Below the pieces are notes generated by a model. The model searched no databases and was not told where the DNA came from. It was given only the letters and a program-made list of their open reading frames with translations. A stretch of 64,000 nt of DNA from NCBI GenBank assembly GCA_022605955.1, contig JAKCOZ010000021.1, forward strand, positions 10,770,501 to 10,834,500, in the 5' to 3' direction. Source of the DNA: Rallus limicola. Its lineage: Eukaryota; Chordata; Aves; Gruiformes; Rallidae. The first letter of the stretch is position 1, and each line of letters begins with the position of its first letter. Below are positions 1 to 13,670 of the stretch, in pieces. The position numbers and the translations under genes were made by a program.

Positions 1-1088
1 ACACGCTTCACTAAAGTGTCTTAAAACCCCCAAACACTCCAAGTGCTAAAGGCTAAAACAAAATCCCTTTCTTGCATTCATAACCAACTGAAAGGTAAGA
101 ATCAAAAGGGTAGAAATAAACTGGTCAGGTCTCAAACTGACAAAAAGTAAGACATTTGCTCACAACAGCACAATAGTACTGGAAAGAACTAAGAGCCAGG
201 GGAAGTACAGAAAGAATGATCAGCGCTCTGCAGCGGCTGCCATAGTTACAGTGTTAATGGACTAAGACTGAAGCTTAGAAAAAACATGACTAAGGGAGAG
301 ACATCTATACAGTTCTGAATGGTACAGAGAAGAGAAAGTTACAATTTCTCATAACAAAATTATGTAGAGGGAGCCAAAGGAATATTGGGTGACCTGTTTA
401 AAATATTTTTTTCTTATAGAGCAAGTAACTGTAAAACTTTACTTTCACACAGTGCTCTAGATGGCAAAAGGATAAATTGATTAAAAAAATGAGGATGGAA
501 AAATCTACAGGAGAAACACCAAAGATTCTTAAAACAAAGAGATAAAATTTCTGCTCAGAAAGCCCAAAAGCTGAAAACTGTTGCAGCCTGAAGAGCAGTA
601 CTTTCTCTGTTACACGTTCTTTAGCCCCTTCTGTTCCCCAAATAAATAGACCTTTGCCCCTCATAGCAGCTTTTCTTATGAGGGTCAGATAGTACTGACC
701 AAGCGTACAAGAACCAGCAATGCTTGCTGCTGAGCAGCACATACACACTCAGTTCTACAGCAATGTTCTTGTCTGCAACTGCACATGGGCTTTTCATGGG
801 ACACCTTCTTCCTTAGACTGCAGATTAGTAACTGCTGGAGATCAAGACCACCACAAGAACCAGAATGAAAGTCGTTTAAATTATCAAAGGGACCTTGTGA
901 TGCAAGATTCACACATCATAAATGTCTCCTCTTTTGCCTCACAAGGTGTAGCAAATGACTTGCAAGACTTTATCTCAATTAATAGATCAGCATTTGCTAT
1001 GTTGTTAGTTGCTTAATGCCACTTCAGCAAGCAAATTTAGCCCCTTATTTGAGGCCTTCTTCAGAGTCCTGGAATACAGGAAACTTAC
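1..1088 (-). other. ELMO2 intron, left window edge
   Basis: This AT-rich stretch follows the ELMO2 exon ending at 1089, whose donor reads gtaagt on the minus strand. The short open frames lack splice context or family resemblance. I see no exon or recognisable repeat here. Confidence 0.7.
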
Positions 1089-3392
1089 TGGGACAGAAGC
1101 TTGGTCCCGCTCTCCACAAGCCGTGTCAGTACTGTAATCCCTTCCATGTTGATAAACTCTGTGGCAAAGGTCACATCTGCTGAAAGTTTAGCCAGTTCCT
1201 TCATGGCATCCAGTCGGGCTTCCATACTGTGTGACTGGATCCTCTCCATCAGCTGGCGAGCTGCCCTGGACTGGGAGGAAAGAGGGATGATGCCACTGAC
1301 AGACTCGTCACCTGCAGACTGAGTCCTGCCAGGATCAGTGTTCTGTCAGAAGTCCATGGATGGGCAGAGAGAGCACAGCAAGGGTAGAGAGGTACCAGCA
1401 ATGACAGGGTAAATACCAGCAGTCAGTAAGTCTAAAATAGACTAGGAAAAAAAAAAAAAAAAAAAAAAAAGGCTGCACTCAGTTACAGCCAAGCAGGAGG
1501 TATAATGCTTGTTTTCCCTCTTTGTGAGGTGAGTGGAGATGGATTTAGAAATATGGAGTGAAACCGTAAAAAAATAATCTCTCATAGATTCAAAGAGAAG
1601 CACAAGCTCATTCTGTGTATCCACACAACATTCTGTAAGATTTCTCAGCCACTGATCAATGAGATGCCCAAGTAGCTTCTTCCTGTTCTACTCACTCTCT
1701 GCTACATGCCATGACACTTGCACAAGAAGTTTAAGGATTTCAATAAAAGGAAGCTGTAGCACATCTGCAAAAGACAATCAGTGAGGTCCCAATAGCAAGA
1801 ATTCACTAGGAACAACTTCCCCTGCATCAAATTTCTCTCTTATTTTAATTTCTCCATTAAGTCATCAGTATTGTTGCTTTCCAACTCATAATACTAACTG
1901 CACTCACAATGAGAATGTTTCTGTCAGGTGCTTTACCACATGTTAATCTAGGAGAGGCAATAAAACTGTAGACTGGGTTTATTTACAGAAAGTTCTATCA
2001 AAAGGGCAGAGCATTCAAAGAAAGAAACACACCACGACCAGGAAGGAAAACAAGAGTGTGTACCTCATTGTGCAGAATGGCCTACAACATAGGTAAGCCC
2101 CCTACAATTTAGGGAGGAGAAAGAAAAGCTGAGAGGTAAGGAACAGCCTGTCGTATGAGGATAGCTTCTGAGAACAAGGGATGTGAGGAGGCATTTACCG
2201 GGGAGACTGCCAGCTGCAGGATGGTTCCATTCTTTATGTCACAGCGAGTCTAAAAGGAAACATAAACATTAAATTACAAAAAGGGGAGGGGAGGGGGCAA
2301 AGAATGTAACTGTATCCACAGGGCATGCTTGTATGCACATGGAAAGGGGTTCCTATAGCACACAACCCTACTGAATTGAGTCCTTGCACCTGTAGGCATG
2401 CAAAGGGAGGAGGACAAGGCTCCTCAGCTGAGTGACGTCATTCAAGACTGAGTATTTTTGAGAGCAGAGAGGGTGCCTCTCAAGGAGTAGTGACAGTATG
2501 GCCCCATGACTCTAGTCCAGGGCATTTTGCACTCTTGCCCAGGACATCAGCAAATTGCTAACTCTCCCACTGACCTGCTCTGTGATGTACAGCTGAGGAC
2601 CGTCAGCATACCGCAGAGTGTAGTATTCAGGGTTTGGCAACGACCACCTAGCAGAGGAAGAAGAAGGATACATAAGCATCTTCCTCCTCTTTTTTTCTGG
2701 CTCTCAATTAGAACAGGAGCTTGATCCCAGGAGGGTGGAAAACAACTTTCAAGTAAAGCTTTAGCATGGCAAATTAGCTCTCCCAAAGAGGAGAGAAACC
2801 ACCTTCCTCTTGAGGCGGGGATGGGACTTCAGCCTACTTTAAGTCAAGCTCTGTGGAATGTCTGAAGAGGCCTGCACTTCACCAACAGCAAGACGGGCTG
2901 ATCCTCAGAGACACTGTCCCTAGGGGCATACATATATACACACTCAGAACTGGAATAAAGATGCGAAGCCCCTGTTTTCCAGGAGATCCTTTTCTCCCCA
3001 ATTTAAACCCTGTCCCATTCCATCACCAGAACTGGCATCAGGCAGCATGGATTGTGGACACTGACAAGCACCAGAGACTTTCCACAGTCCCCCAGAAAGA
3101 TCTATCAGGGGAACAGATTTTCTCCCCAAGGACTCACAGAGAACTACTCACCCATCACAGACCTCCTTGATGATAGATGCAAGAGGCCTTTTCTAGAACA
3201 GAAAGAAAGAGCCCTCAGTAGCCATGAAAAGAATACTGCCCGTTTCTATGCTTCCCCCATTGCAGTATCAAGGTTGTGGTACACTTCCTCCCCCGTTTGG
3301 TTACCAGGTCTCACCTGATCTATTTCTAGCAGCTGGGCATTGGCACCTGGCCACTCAACAGCTACTTTGACAATGTCCGAAGGTGGTGGCAT
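1089..3392 (-). CDS. ELMO2: ELMO2, engulfment and cell motility protein 2 (5' part, coding exons 1-5)
   Basis: ELMO proteins pair with DOCK1-family proteins as a two-part exchange factor that activates Rac during engulfment and migration. Coding exons in gene order are 3392-3315, 3192-3152, 2647-2575, 2249-2199 and 1270-1089. They join in phase into 141 codons plus 2 bases. The protein starts [16 protein letters not shown] and reaches the block [11 protein letters not shown]...[18 protein letters not shown]. This covers the N-terminal Ras-binding-like region that contacts RhoG and the first armadillo-type helices. The start was chosen because the N-terminus is the typical ELMO one and a splice acceptor lies just upstream, with 5' UTR at 3393-3440. 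All junctions are GT-AG. The last exon ends in phase 2 (CA|), so the rest of this roughly 720-residue family protein lies left of the window. No further ELMO2 exon is visible in 1-1088. ELMO1 and ELMO3 are less likely on sequence. Confidence 0.95.
1447..1470. repeat. 24-base A homopolymer in an ELMO2 intron
   Basis: An uninterrupted run of 24 A on the plus strand sits between ELMO2 coding exons 4 and 5. It may be a simple repeat or the tail of a decayed retroelement. No clear element body borders it. Confidence 0.9.
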
Positions 3393-3440
3393 TGCTCCAG
3401 ACTCCTTGAGGTGCCTTCACAACAGCATACACCCCCACAC
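3393..3440 (-). other. ELMO2: ELMO2 5' UTR portion of the first coding exon
   Basis: A polypyrimidine-rich acceptor ending in taacag on the minus strand is followed by 48 untranslated bases and then the ATG at 3392-3390. This shows that ELMO2 has at least one upstream untranslated exon. Confidence 0.75.
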
Positions 3441-6400
3441 CTGTTAAAGAGAAAGGATAGTGAGCAGCTCTCTGAAAACTTACTTCATTTGTTACACTGC
3501 ATCTAACACCAAGCTCCAAAACACCACATAAAACAGCCCTACAGTTTGCTAGGCCTGATAGGGACAAAATGTCCAAGGTACCAGAGATCAAGGCCTCATA
3601 CCAAACCAGCACATTGTGAAATTGTATGCCCAACCTTATCTGCTAAGGAATACTTCCAAGACCTTGCTGGGGTTCTCTCATACAAGGAGAGTCACTCTGA
3701 TCAGCAAAGCTCCATCTGCCACCCACTGTCTGCACCACCAGGTCCATTTACAGGACTAGTAAAGCAATAGCTCCCTAGACTCAGGTACTATCCACATGTG
3801 AGAGGGAGAACACACTGGCCAGGTTGCCTCCCTCCCAGGGAGTGCTGGTTACTGACACCCCATTCATATTTCTCAGATACCTTGATCCATTTAGGATACC
3901 CAGACTCCCACGCAGAACAGCAGCAACGAGCCTTATCCCATTACCTTCCTATAACATCATAAATCCAACACATCAATATCCATCACAGAAGAAAAGTTAA
4001 CTCAGCGTTTGCTCTGGAGGTCTACCTTTCACTCCTTTATCTGCCTTAGAGCATAAGCTTGTGTTCAGGGTTTGGTCCCAGACAGTTGTCAGACATGCTG
4101 CTTTGTGCTTCATCTGGTAGTAAGAGGCTGTAAAGAAACGTACTCGTTCAGTTCCTTTTTAATCCCCTCCTGGGTGGAGGGAGTAGCCCTGCTCTCTCCC
4201 ACAGAAAGTCACATGGGAGAGAGACAACCCTCCCCATCAGCAGTTCTCAGGAAAAAAGGCTTCAAGCTGCCAAAAATGAGATCTGACCAGTCACAGTAGT
4301 CCTGTCCTCAAGGACTCCTCCAGGGACTCAATTCCCAACATAACCTGAATGAGACTGTAAGTATCTGAAGAGTAATTTCCCAGCTCCTACAGAAGCTCCT
4401 GTTTCTCCTTTTGAAGCAACCTAATTCCCCTTTCCCAGAATAGAGAGGAAACAGTGCTAAGCAGGGATGGTGCTTCACAACTAACACACCTTCCCAACTT
4501 CCTTGGTCAACTGGGAAGGAGATGCTAAGACCTGAAAGGAGACCAGCAGCCTTTGGAATTGTCCTGGTGCAAGGCAAGTAAAGAAGAAGGAACTTTCCAT
4601 GGATCAGCAAAGAGCAAGCAGCTGCAGTGAAACTGGACTACATGACTGCTCTGGAAAAGGGAACTTCCATGAAGTTAACTAAGTTCTATTTGCTCTATTC
4701 TCAGCACGTGTATGGTTTTTGCAGCTCCCACAGGAATTCAGGAAGCCTCACTCACCTCCACAGCTACCTGGGGCCTCAAAGGGAGAATGGTATTGCCCAT
4801 GCACAGGAACACCACCCTCCTCCACTCCTATGACAGCCAGGCTTTGTCCACTCTACCATCCCACCCCTTGGAAAGCACCTGATAAACCAGGTTCGGAATT
4901 TCCTGATATTCTGAAGATGCACAGCTTACCCTAACTCACAGAGATGGTTACAGTCACTACTCCTGACATTCTCTCTCCTTTTTAGCATCAGTCCCAAGAG
5001 CAGCTTATGTTTTCTCAAGCCCATAAAATGACTGTAAGACTAAACACCTCTCGTGTGGAAAAGTGCCAGTCAAGTTAGGCTCAACTTCCCAGTTTCCTAA
5101 AAAAGCAGTTCCAGCCTTTAAGATAAGCAGCACAGCATTAGCTCAGACTAACATATCAAGAAGGAGCTAGCCTCAAAGAGCAACAGGCTCAGTGCCCCAA
5201 TCAGGCTAAGCAGGTGTTGGGGGTGATGAGAGAAAAGCATTTATATGATTCCTATCATACAAATTTGCAAGATAGAATCAGGCAGTTACACAAACACCAC
5301 ACAATATTTTACTTCCTAATCCTGGAGGGAAATCACTAAGCCATCTCCTGCTCCAAAATTTGCATTGGATCAAAATTTTACCACCCTCATCTTGACAACA
5401 AAGAGGAAATCCTGTCCTTCAGGGAACCTACATCAGGTAAAAAAATCCAGCTGGAACAAGGTGAAGTCACACAGCAGAATCCTGCTCATGAGATACCTCA
5501 ACTAAATCTGTGTTTCTCAGAAGCCTCAGCAGCCCACAGAGCTAGGCTAATTCACAAACAGAAAGCACTGAGCATACACTGTCCTCTGGAAACAGTCTCC
5601 AGATCACACAAGCATGTGTTAACACACTCCCCTTTCTTCAGCAATTTGGATTATCAATCACTGTTCTATTCTCTCACTCCAAGACAGAAACATACAATTT
5701 ACACCTTGCTAAGAGAGACATGTTAACTTGGAGCAAGTATGTTCTCAAGAGGCCTCTAGCCCTAAATGCATACACAGCTGCTGGTGCTATTTCCATACCC
5801 ATTACAATCACTAAATTGGACTCTATCCTGTCTTCTACACTCATCCCTGAACAGCTGGTCGCCTTTTGTCCAACGTAAACCAGGAATTCAGGCAATACAG
5901 CACAAGGAACCAAGGACCAGAATAGCACCTTGCCTAACTGCATAGGCAGAGCAAAGCACTTAGGAACCTGCATAAAACAGGAGCACTTTGAGGCCAGACC
6001 TCTTTAGAAGACTGCAGCCCCCTGTACTGCATGTATTATTGTGGTCAGTACTATCCACTGCAAGCCTACCTTGCTGTCAATTACCCTCTGCCTGCTCACA
6101 CGTCAATGCCCAATACCTGGTGTATCTGAGTCTGCCAAGCATGCCACACTGCAAGTCAGAAGAGTTCCTCCTGATCCTAAAAACATGAATTTATCTTCCA
6201 AGGTCAGTGTAACAGAGACAAGGCAGAGCTGAGAATGCCTGCTAAACCAACGTATTCTGCAGCATCAGCCATAAAAATTCAGTGTTTACCCAACCCTTGT
6301 GTTTCTCAAAGATTATAGATGAGCCTAATAAAACAAAGGATCAGACTTCTTGCTTCTTTCTCCTGCATTACACATATACACAAATAAAAAAATTAATTTA

Positions 6401-8071
6401 GACTTTCAGTGCCTTTTGCAGCAACAGCTCAAAACAGTGATAACTCATTAACTAAATCTCCAACTATGCCACAGCAATTCCTAGTATACAAGCAGTAGCA
6501 CAGCTCTGTATATGTTCCCCAAAGTGCCCAATTTGCATGACACCCCAGATCTGCAGGGTATACAGGCTTCCATCCATTAAATCTAGAGACAGACAGGCAA
6601 TTCCCTAACGGTATGTGATTCCCACTCACTGTTCTCCGTTCCACAACTAAAGCTGATGATGGCTTAAACCTGAAGGCCTGAGAAATCTTAATCATACAGC
6701 ATAAGCACACGTCACCTCCAATAATCAGACTGGCTTGCAATAACTGAAGGGGTAATTACTGCTCCCACGAGTGAGCCAACTCATGACTAGAAACCATCTA
6801 AATTCATTCAGTGTTCCAGGCACAGCAAACATACAGCAAAGAGGCAAGGCTCAAAGATTCCTGCCTTGAGTATTAAGAACTGAATCTGCAACTCTTAACT
6901 AATATACCCATGAGTAATTAGCATCTAATTACCACTTCTCACTTCAGCCTCTTGCAGTACAGTCACAGTCTTTTATTTGTACTGCAACTTACATTGCAAG
7001 TTGCTACTGAAGAGTACAAGAACATACAGTACTTTATATGCCAAAACAAATATGCCCAGGTTACCACAGGGAGAAGCCTTTACAAGCCCCTTTTCTCCCT
7101 TGGAAAGAACATGCATCTTTCAGGGTAAGTGCACATTAAAACAAAAACATCAATATTATGGGAAATCCTGCAGAAATCAGGGAATCATTTAGGTTGGAAA
7201 AGACCCATAAAATGATCAACTTTAACTATAAGTCTAACACTGCCAAGTCAACCACTAAACCATGTCCCTAAGTGCCACATAAACAGAAATATAAACAAAA
7301 TCTCCTGCTCCATTAAAAAAGTACTGCAGAGGTTGACCCACAGCTCAGAGTCAATGCACTCTACCTACAGCTCCCCTGATACCCTTACCACTGAAAACAG
7401 TAACCGAGTTGTATTACACTACCTTCATATCTCAAAACATGCTTTGAGCTACAGGCAAACTCAGACAACAACTCACCGTGATGTTTGACTACTTCTGCCC
7501 CAAATGTCTTCCATAAATGAGCCCCCACTCAAGACTGGAAACCACATTCCCTATTCCAATCAGTATTCAAGGCACAGCAAACACGCAGTGAAAGAAACAG
7601 AGCTTAAGGAGCGTTTCTTTGCACAGCAGCACATTGGAAAAGATACCACATGAGCCTATGGAGGAAGAGATTCAAATATCAAAATGAACTGGTTAAGCCA
7701 AACTCAGAGAAGCAGGAATTAAAAATTTGAAAAGACAGGAAACTCATTGCAGGCTGGGTCAAACAACCCTTTGAAGGACCTACACAGATCAGTGGCTCAG
7801 CAGAAACAGCTTCCCAGAAAAGGACAATGAAGACCGGACTATAAATACAAAGGGTACTTCAGGTCAGCCTCTTAACACGAGGCTGTCTGTCAAAAGCCTT
7901 CTTTGAAAAGATTTCACTGTAGGTCTGCAGACAAGAGAGGCGACAGACATTAAACTTTACAATGGCTATTTTGCAGCGTGCCAGTGATCTATCTATAAAA
8001 TGACTGCTCAGAATCTCTCAGTAAGAAGCACAGACCGCAATTTTGCATAATCGTGATCATCAGTCACTTAC
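3441..8071 (-). other. Long ELMO2 5' intron region
   Basis: About 4.6 kb lies between the first coding exon and a candidate 5' UTR exon. Apart from a short CR1-like piece near 7.18 kb, I see no exon, RNA gene or clear transposon. The short open frames scattered through it have no protein-family character. Confidence 0.6.
7180..7270 (-). mobile_element. CR1 LINE 3'-end fragment
   Basis: The text 'aatcatttaggttggaaaag' followed by 'acc...aaaatgatcaac' is the reverse complement of the usual 3' end of avian CR1 elements. It is short and diverged, and lies in the ELMO2 5' intron. Confidence 0.6.
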
Positions 8072-8126
8072 GGGTCTCTCACAGCACATTCTTCTCAACA
8101 ACCACATGTAAGCGATTCCCACAGTT
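8072..8126 (-). other. Candidate ELMO2 5' UTR exon
   Basis: On the minus strand a good acceptor (pyrimidine stretch ending gtgtag) is followed by 55 bases and a consensus donor (gtaagt) at 8071. The piece lies between the CpG-island promoter and the first coding exon. The call rests on splice signals only, so it is tentative. Confidence 0.35.
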
Positions 8127-9049
8127 CTACACAGGGAGACAGCAGCCAAGCTGAAATCCGTCAAAGCTGAATTCACTCTGCTTCTGCAGAGCGAGTTCCT
8201 TCATACAAAGCGGTGGCGTGTAGGGGTAGCTGCAAGGCAAGGAGAAATCAGCAGAGCCACTAATAACCCACTATTTAAGAGACTTCTGAGAAGCTGCAAG
8301 CTAAAACAACTAGAGTATTTTAAATGGAATTTCCCTATTCACAAACTCAATCTTCTTTTCATTACAGATAGAGGACAAAGTGTGCTGCACACAGAATGAA
8401 AATGAGGAGGATGAAAGAACATTGCATTGAAAAGAAAAGCTGCCTGGTAGAACCCCCCAGTCAACAAGTGAAGAGCGGCAGCTTCTGAAACCTGTAGATG
8501 TGACAAAACATCCCGGTCAGTTTTCAGCCAGGCCCCAGCTGGTACCAACAGGCCAAGCAAAAGGTGGAAGGGATGTCAGCAGAGTCACTAACTGGACAAG
8601 AGCAGAGAAGACAGCTTCCTTGACCGAGCAGCATAGGAAGGCAGCAGGCGGAAGAGTCCAACCTGAGGTACAGTTTCCTGCGTCACCTCATATAAGAAGC
8701 AAAGAGAAAGGCCAGAGGAACCACAGAGCCAAGTGGATCAGATCCTCTCACCCTGGAATCCTACGCTCCTCCCGAGGCCTTCAACAGCTGCACTTTGGCT
8801 GTAAAACACTAAGCCTACTGCACTGGGCTCTTTCTCTTGTGCATTCCAACACAGCTGAGCAGAGGCTGTCTCAGCACAGACAGAAACCGATAGCGAAAGG
8901 CAAGAAGAGAGAACTGCTTTTTTATTCTCTTTAATCAGTCAGTGCACTGGAAGCAGCCAGCCGGCCAGCGACTCCCGGCGCTTGGGCCAAACCCCAATTT
9001 AAGGCGCTAAAGGCTGTTATTCTGACGAAGCGCTGTCCGTTTTATGCCT

Positions 9050-10200
9050 CAGGTCCACTGGGCTCCCAGAGGAGCGGTGAACTGTACCCTTCTCGGACGG
9101 CTCCTCGGCCCGACCGCTGCCCCTCCCCGGTTCCCACGCCCGGGCGCCGGGGCGGCGCGGCGGGCCCCGCGCGTACCGAGACCCTCGGCTCCAGCGGCCG
9201 CGACACAAGTGGGAACTTTGGCAACGGGGACGGGCGCAGAGCGGGCCCGGCGACCCCGCGGCAAGCGGCCTTAGGCCGGAACGCCTCACAGCGGGGCGGG
9301 CCGCCAGAGAGAAGGGCCGCCGGCGCGGCGCCGCAGCGGGCCTGGGGAAGCAGCACCGGCGACCGGGCCCGCCGGAGCCGAGGCCAGCGGCGCGCCACCC
9401 GGCTCCCCGCGGCCCCCTCGCCGCTCCCCACCCCCGCCCGCTGCCCTGCGCTCACCCGGCCCCGCCGCGGCCGCTCCGCGCTCCGGCCGCCCGGCAGCTC
9501 CGGCGGCCCCGCCAAGGCGCCGCTAGCCACTGGCGCCGTCAGCTGTCACTCAGCCGCCTCGCCGCCGATTGGCCACGACGTCACGCGCCCGCAGCAGGGC
9601 TGCCATGGAGACGCGGACGGCTGATCCCGCCCCGCCCCGGTGCGGAGCGGAGCGAGCCCTCGGTCCCGGGTCCTACCACCGTTCGTGCGTGACAGGCACC
9701 CACGGCAGCCCGAACGAGCTGCGTTAATCGAGCGGTCCTTGTCCCCGCACCCCTCGGGGCCGCTACGGGAGGCTTCACGTCAGTTCCCGGTGCCAGAGGC
9801 GCCCCGCCTTCGGGACTGGCCGCGACCGCCCGGGATCGGCTCACGCAGAGCGGCCTTCCCCGCAGCTCTACCGCCTACTTCGCGCTGGGCTGGCGGGAAA
9901 CATGGGAGCGGCGCCAGGGCCGCGCCCGACGCCCACCCCTGAGAGAGCGGAACCGCAACCCCACCACGCTGCGCCCGCCCGTCGGCCAAGCACCGCCCCG
10001 GCCGTCCCTGCCCCTCCGGGCGTACCCCCGCCCCCGGAAACGCGCTCCTCGCGCGCCGGAAGGGGCGGTGCGCGGCGCTGGCGGGGAAGCCGCGTGCGGA
10101 CGGCCGGGCGGGCGGGCGGAAGCGGTGGCATCCGCACGTAGGGACTTCCGGCGGAGCGGGCGGCGGTCCGGGAGCGGGCGAGTGACGGCGGCGGCAGCGG
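9050..10200. promoter_or_regulatory. CpG island: head-to-head ELMO2/SNRPB promoter region
   Basis: This block of more than 1 kb is very GC- and CpG-rich. It separates the minus-strand ELMO2 from the plus-strand SNRPB. An inverted CCAAT box (gattgg) and a CRE-like gacgtcac lie together at about 9566-9584. ETS-like CCGGAAG/CTTCCGG motifs occur near 10056 and 10143, close to the expected SNRPB start. A donor-like gtgagc on the minus strand puts the likely end of the first untranslated ELMO2 exon near 9456. Transcription starts are inferred, not seen. Confidence 0.7.
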
Positions 10201-10224
10201 GAGGGAACCCGGAGAGTCGCAACC

Positions 10225-12512
<2,288 letters not shown>

Positions 12513-12615
12513 TGACCTGGAAGAAGACTGATGAAGGGAATACAGGGAGCAGTACCACCTGTAAATCTTTGATATGTACATTTTATGTTTCCTGCTTGTA
12601 AAGTTTGCTCTTTTT

Positions 12616-12621
12616 AATAAA
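12616..12621 (+). terminator. SNRPB poly(A) signal AATAAA
   Basis: This canonical hexamer lies 124 bases after the SNRPB stop codon, in the sense strand and in an AT-rich context. Confidence 0.85.
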
Positions 12622-13438
12622 GCTGGAAAACCCATTACTTTGAGTCATTGTTGTAGAAGTGTGTTTCAGGAGTGCAGCTGTTATCTTCTGTGGCTGCACT
12701 CTGGCACCTTCAGAATAGCAGGTTTGAAACAAAAAGCTGGTTGTAGCAGCAGCTCAGAAGATGACAACGGGGCTGTGTTCCTTATAGGAATTAAAGCCTA
12801 TCGATAACATTCAGCACAAGGCTGATAGAGGAAAAAGATAATCATTGGGAGTGTGGAAATGGTAAAAATTCAAAGAAAAAGCTTAATCTTTCAACTACAT
12901 TAAATATGAGTTACTGACCAGAATTCTCCCTGCCTTTTCACAGTGGTGCCTGTATTAGGTAGAGTGCTGGCTGATGCTCCGCATTAACCTGCTCCTGATC
13001 AGCCTGAAGTACACCCACGCATCCTGATAGACTGAGCTGCCTTGCTTCTAGTATTAAAAAAGCCAACCCAGGATGAGCACAGCCCACTGTCCATCAGCTT
13101 GCAGGGTGGTCTTCCCCTCTCACCTCAGCTTACAGCTGCTTTCTTTTCAGACAGAAGGAAGCTCCCTATGTGCCCCCCCCCCCCCCCCCCCTTAGAGATA
13201 ATCCCCTTCAGATTGTAGCCTCTGAGGGATAGTCTGAGTAATTTTTCCTAGTTTAGAATTAGGCTCATCAAACCCTTTCCAGCCATATTAATCAAAATCA
13301 CAGAAGTGTATGAATAAAGCAAAAGCATTCTCCACTTCTTGTCCTACAGACAACTTGACATATGTAGTCCAGCCCTTGGTTGCCCTAGCTATCCTACTAT
13401 AAAACACAGCAAACTAGAAAAACAAAATAAATCAATCC
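12622..13438. other. Convergent SNRPB/DDX27 spacer
   Basis: About 0.8 kb separates the poly(A) signals of two converging genes. It holds a 19-C homopolymer at 13173-13191. I see no gene or recognised repeat otherwise. Confidence 0.7.
13173..13191. repeat. 19-base C homopolymer
   Basis: An uninterrupted run of 19 C lies in the SNRPB/DDX27 spacer. Such tracts are hard to sequence, so the exact length is uncertain. Confidence 0.85.
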
Positions 13439-13444
13439 TTTATT
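13439..13444 (-). terminator. DDX27 poly(A) signal AATAAA
   Basis: Minus-strand AATAAA (tttatt on the plus strand) lies about 230 bases past the DDX27 stop codon. Confidence 0.75.
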
Positions 13445-13670
13445 GCATAGGCCGCTGAGGGTGTTTTCACACAGAATGTTAACAACAGAGTATTTCACCA
13501 GGTGTTAACAAATGTCCCAAAGCTAGTTCAGAGCATGAGGAAAAACTTGAAGAAAGGCTGTGATTTTACTGCAGTTCTCTCTGTGCAGTATATAGAAATC
13601 AAGGTCCCAATAGGAGCAAATCTGACTCTTGCACTGTCCAAATTACCCGTCTGGTAATTGCCAACAGTTC

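Noticed and set aside
8500..8934. 144-codon open frame on the plus strand
   Set aside because: It lies in the ELMO2 5' intron, has no splice or family evidence, and has low-complexity composition.
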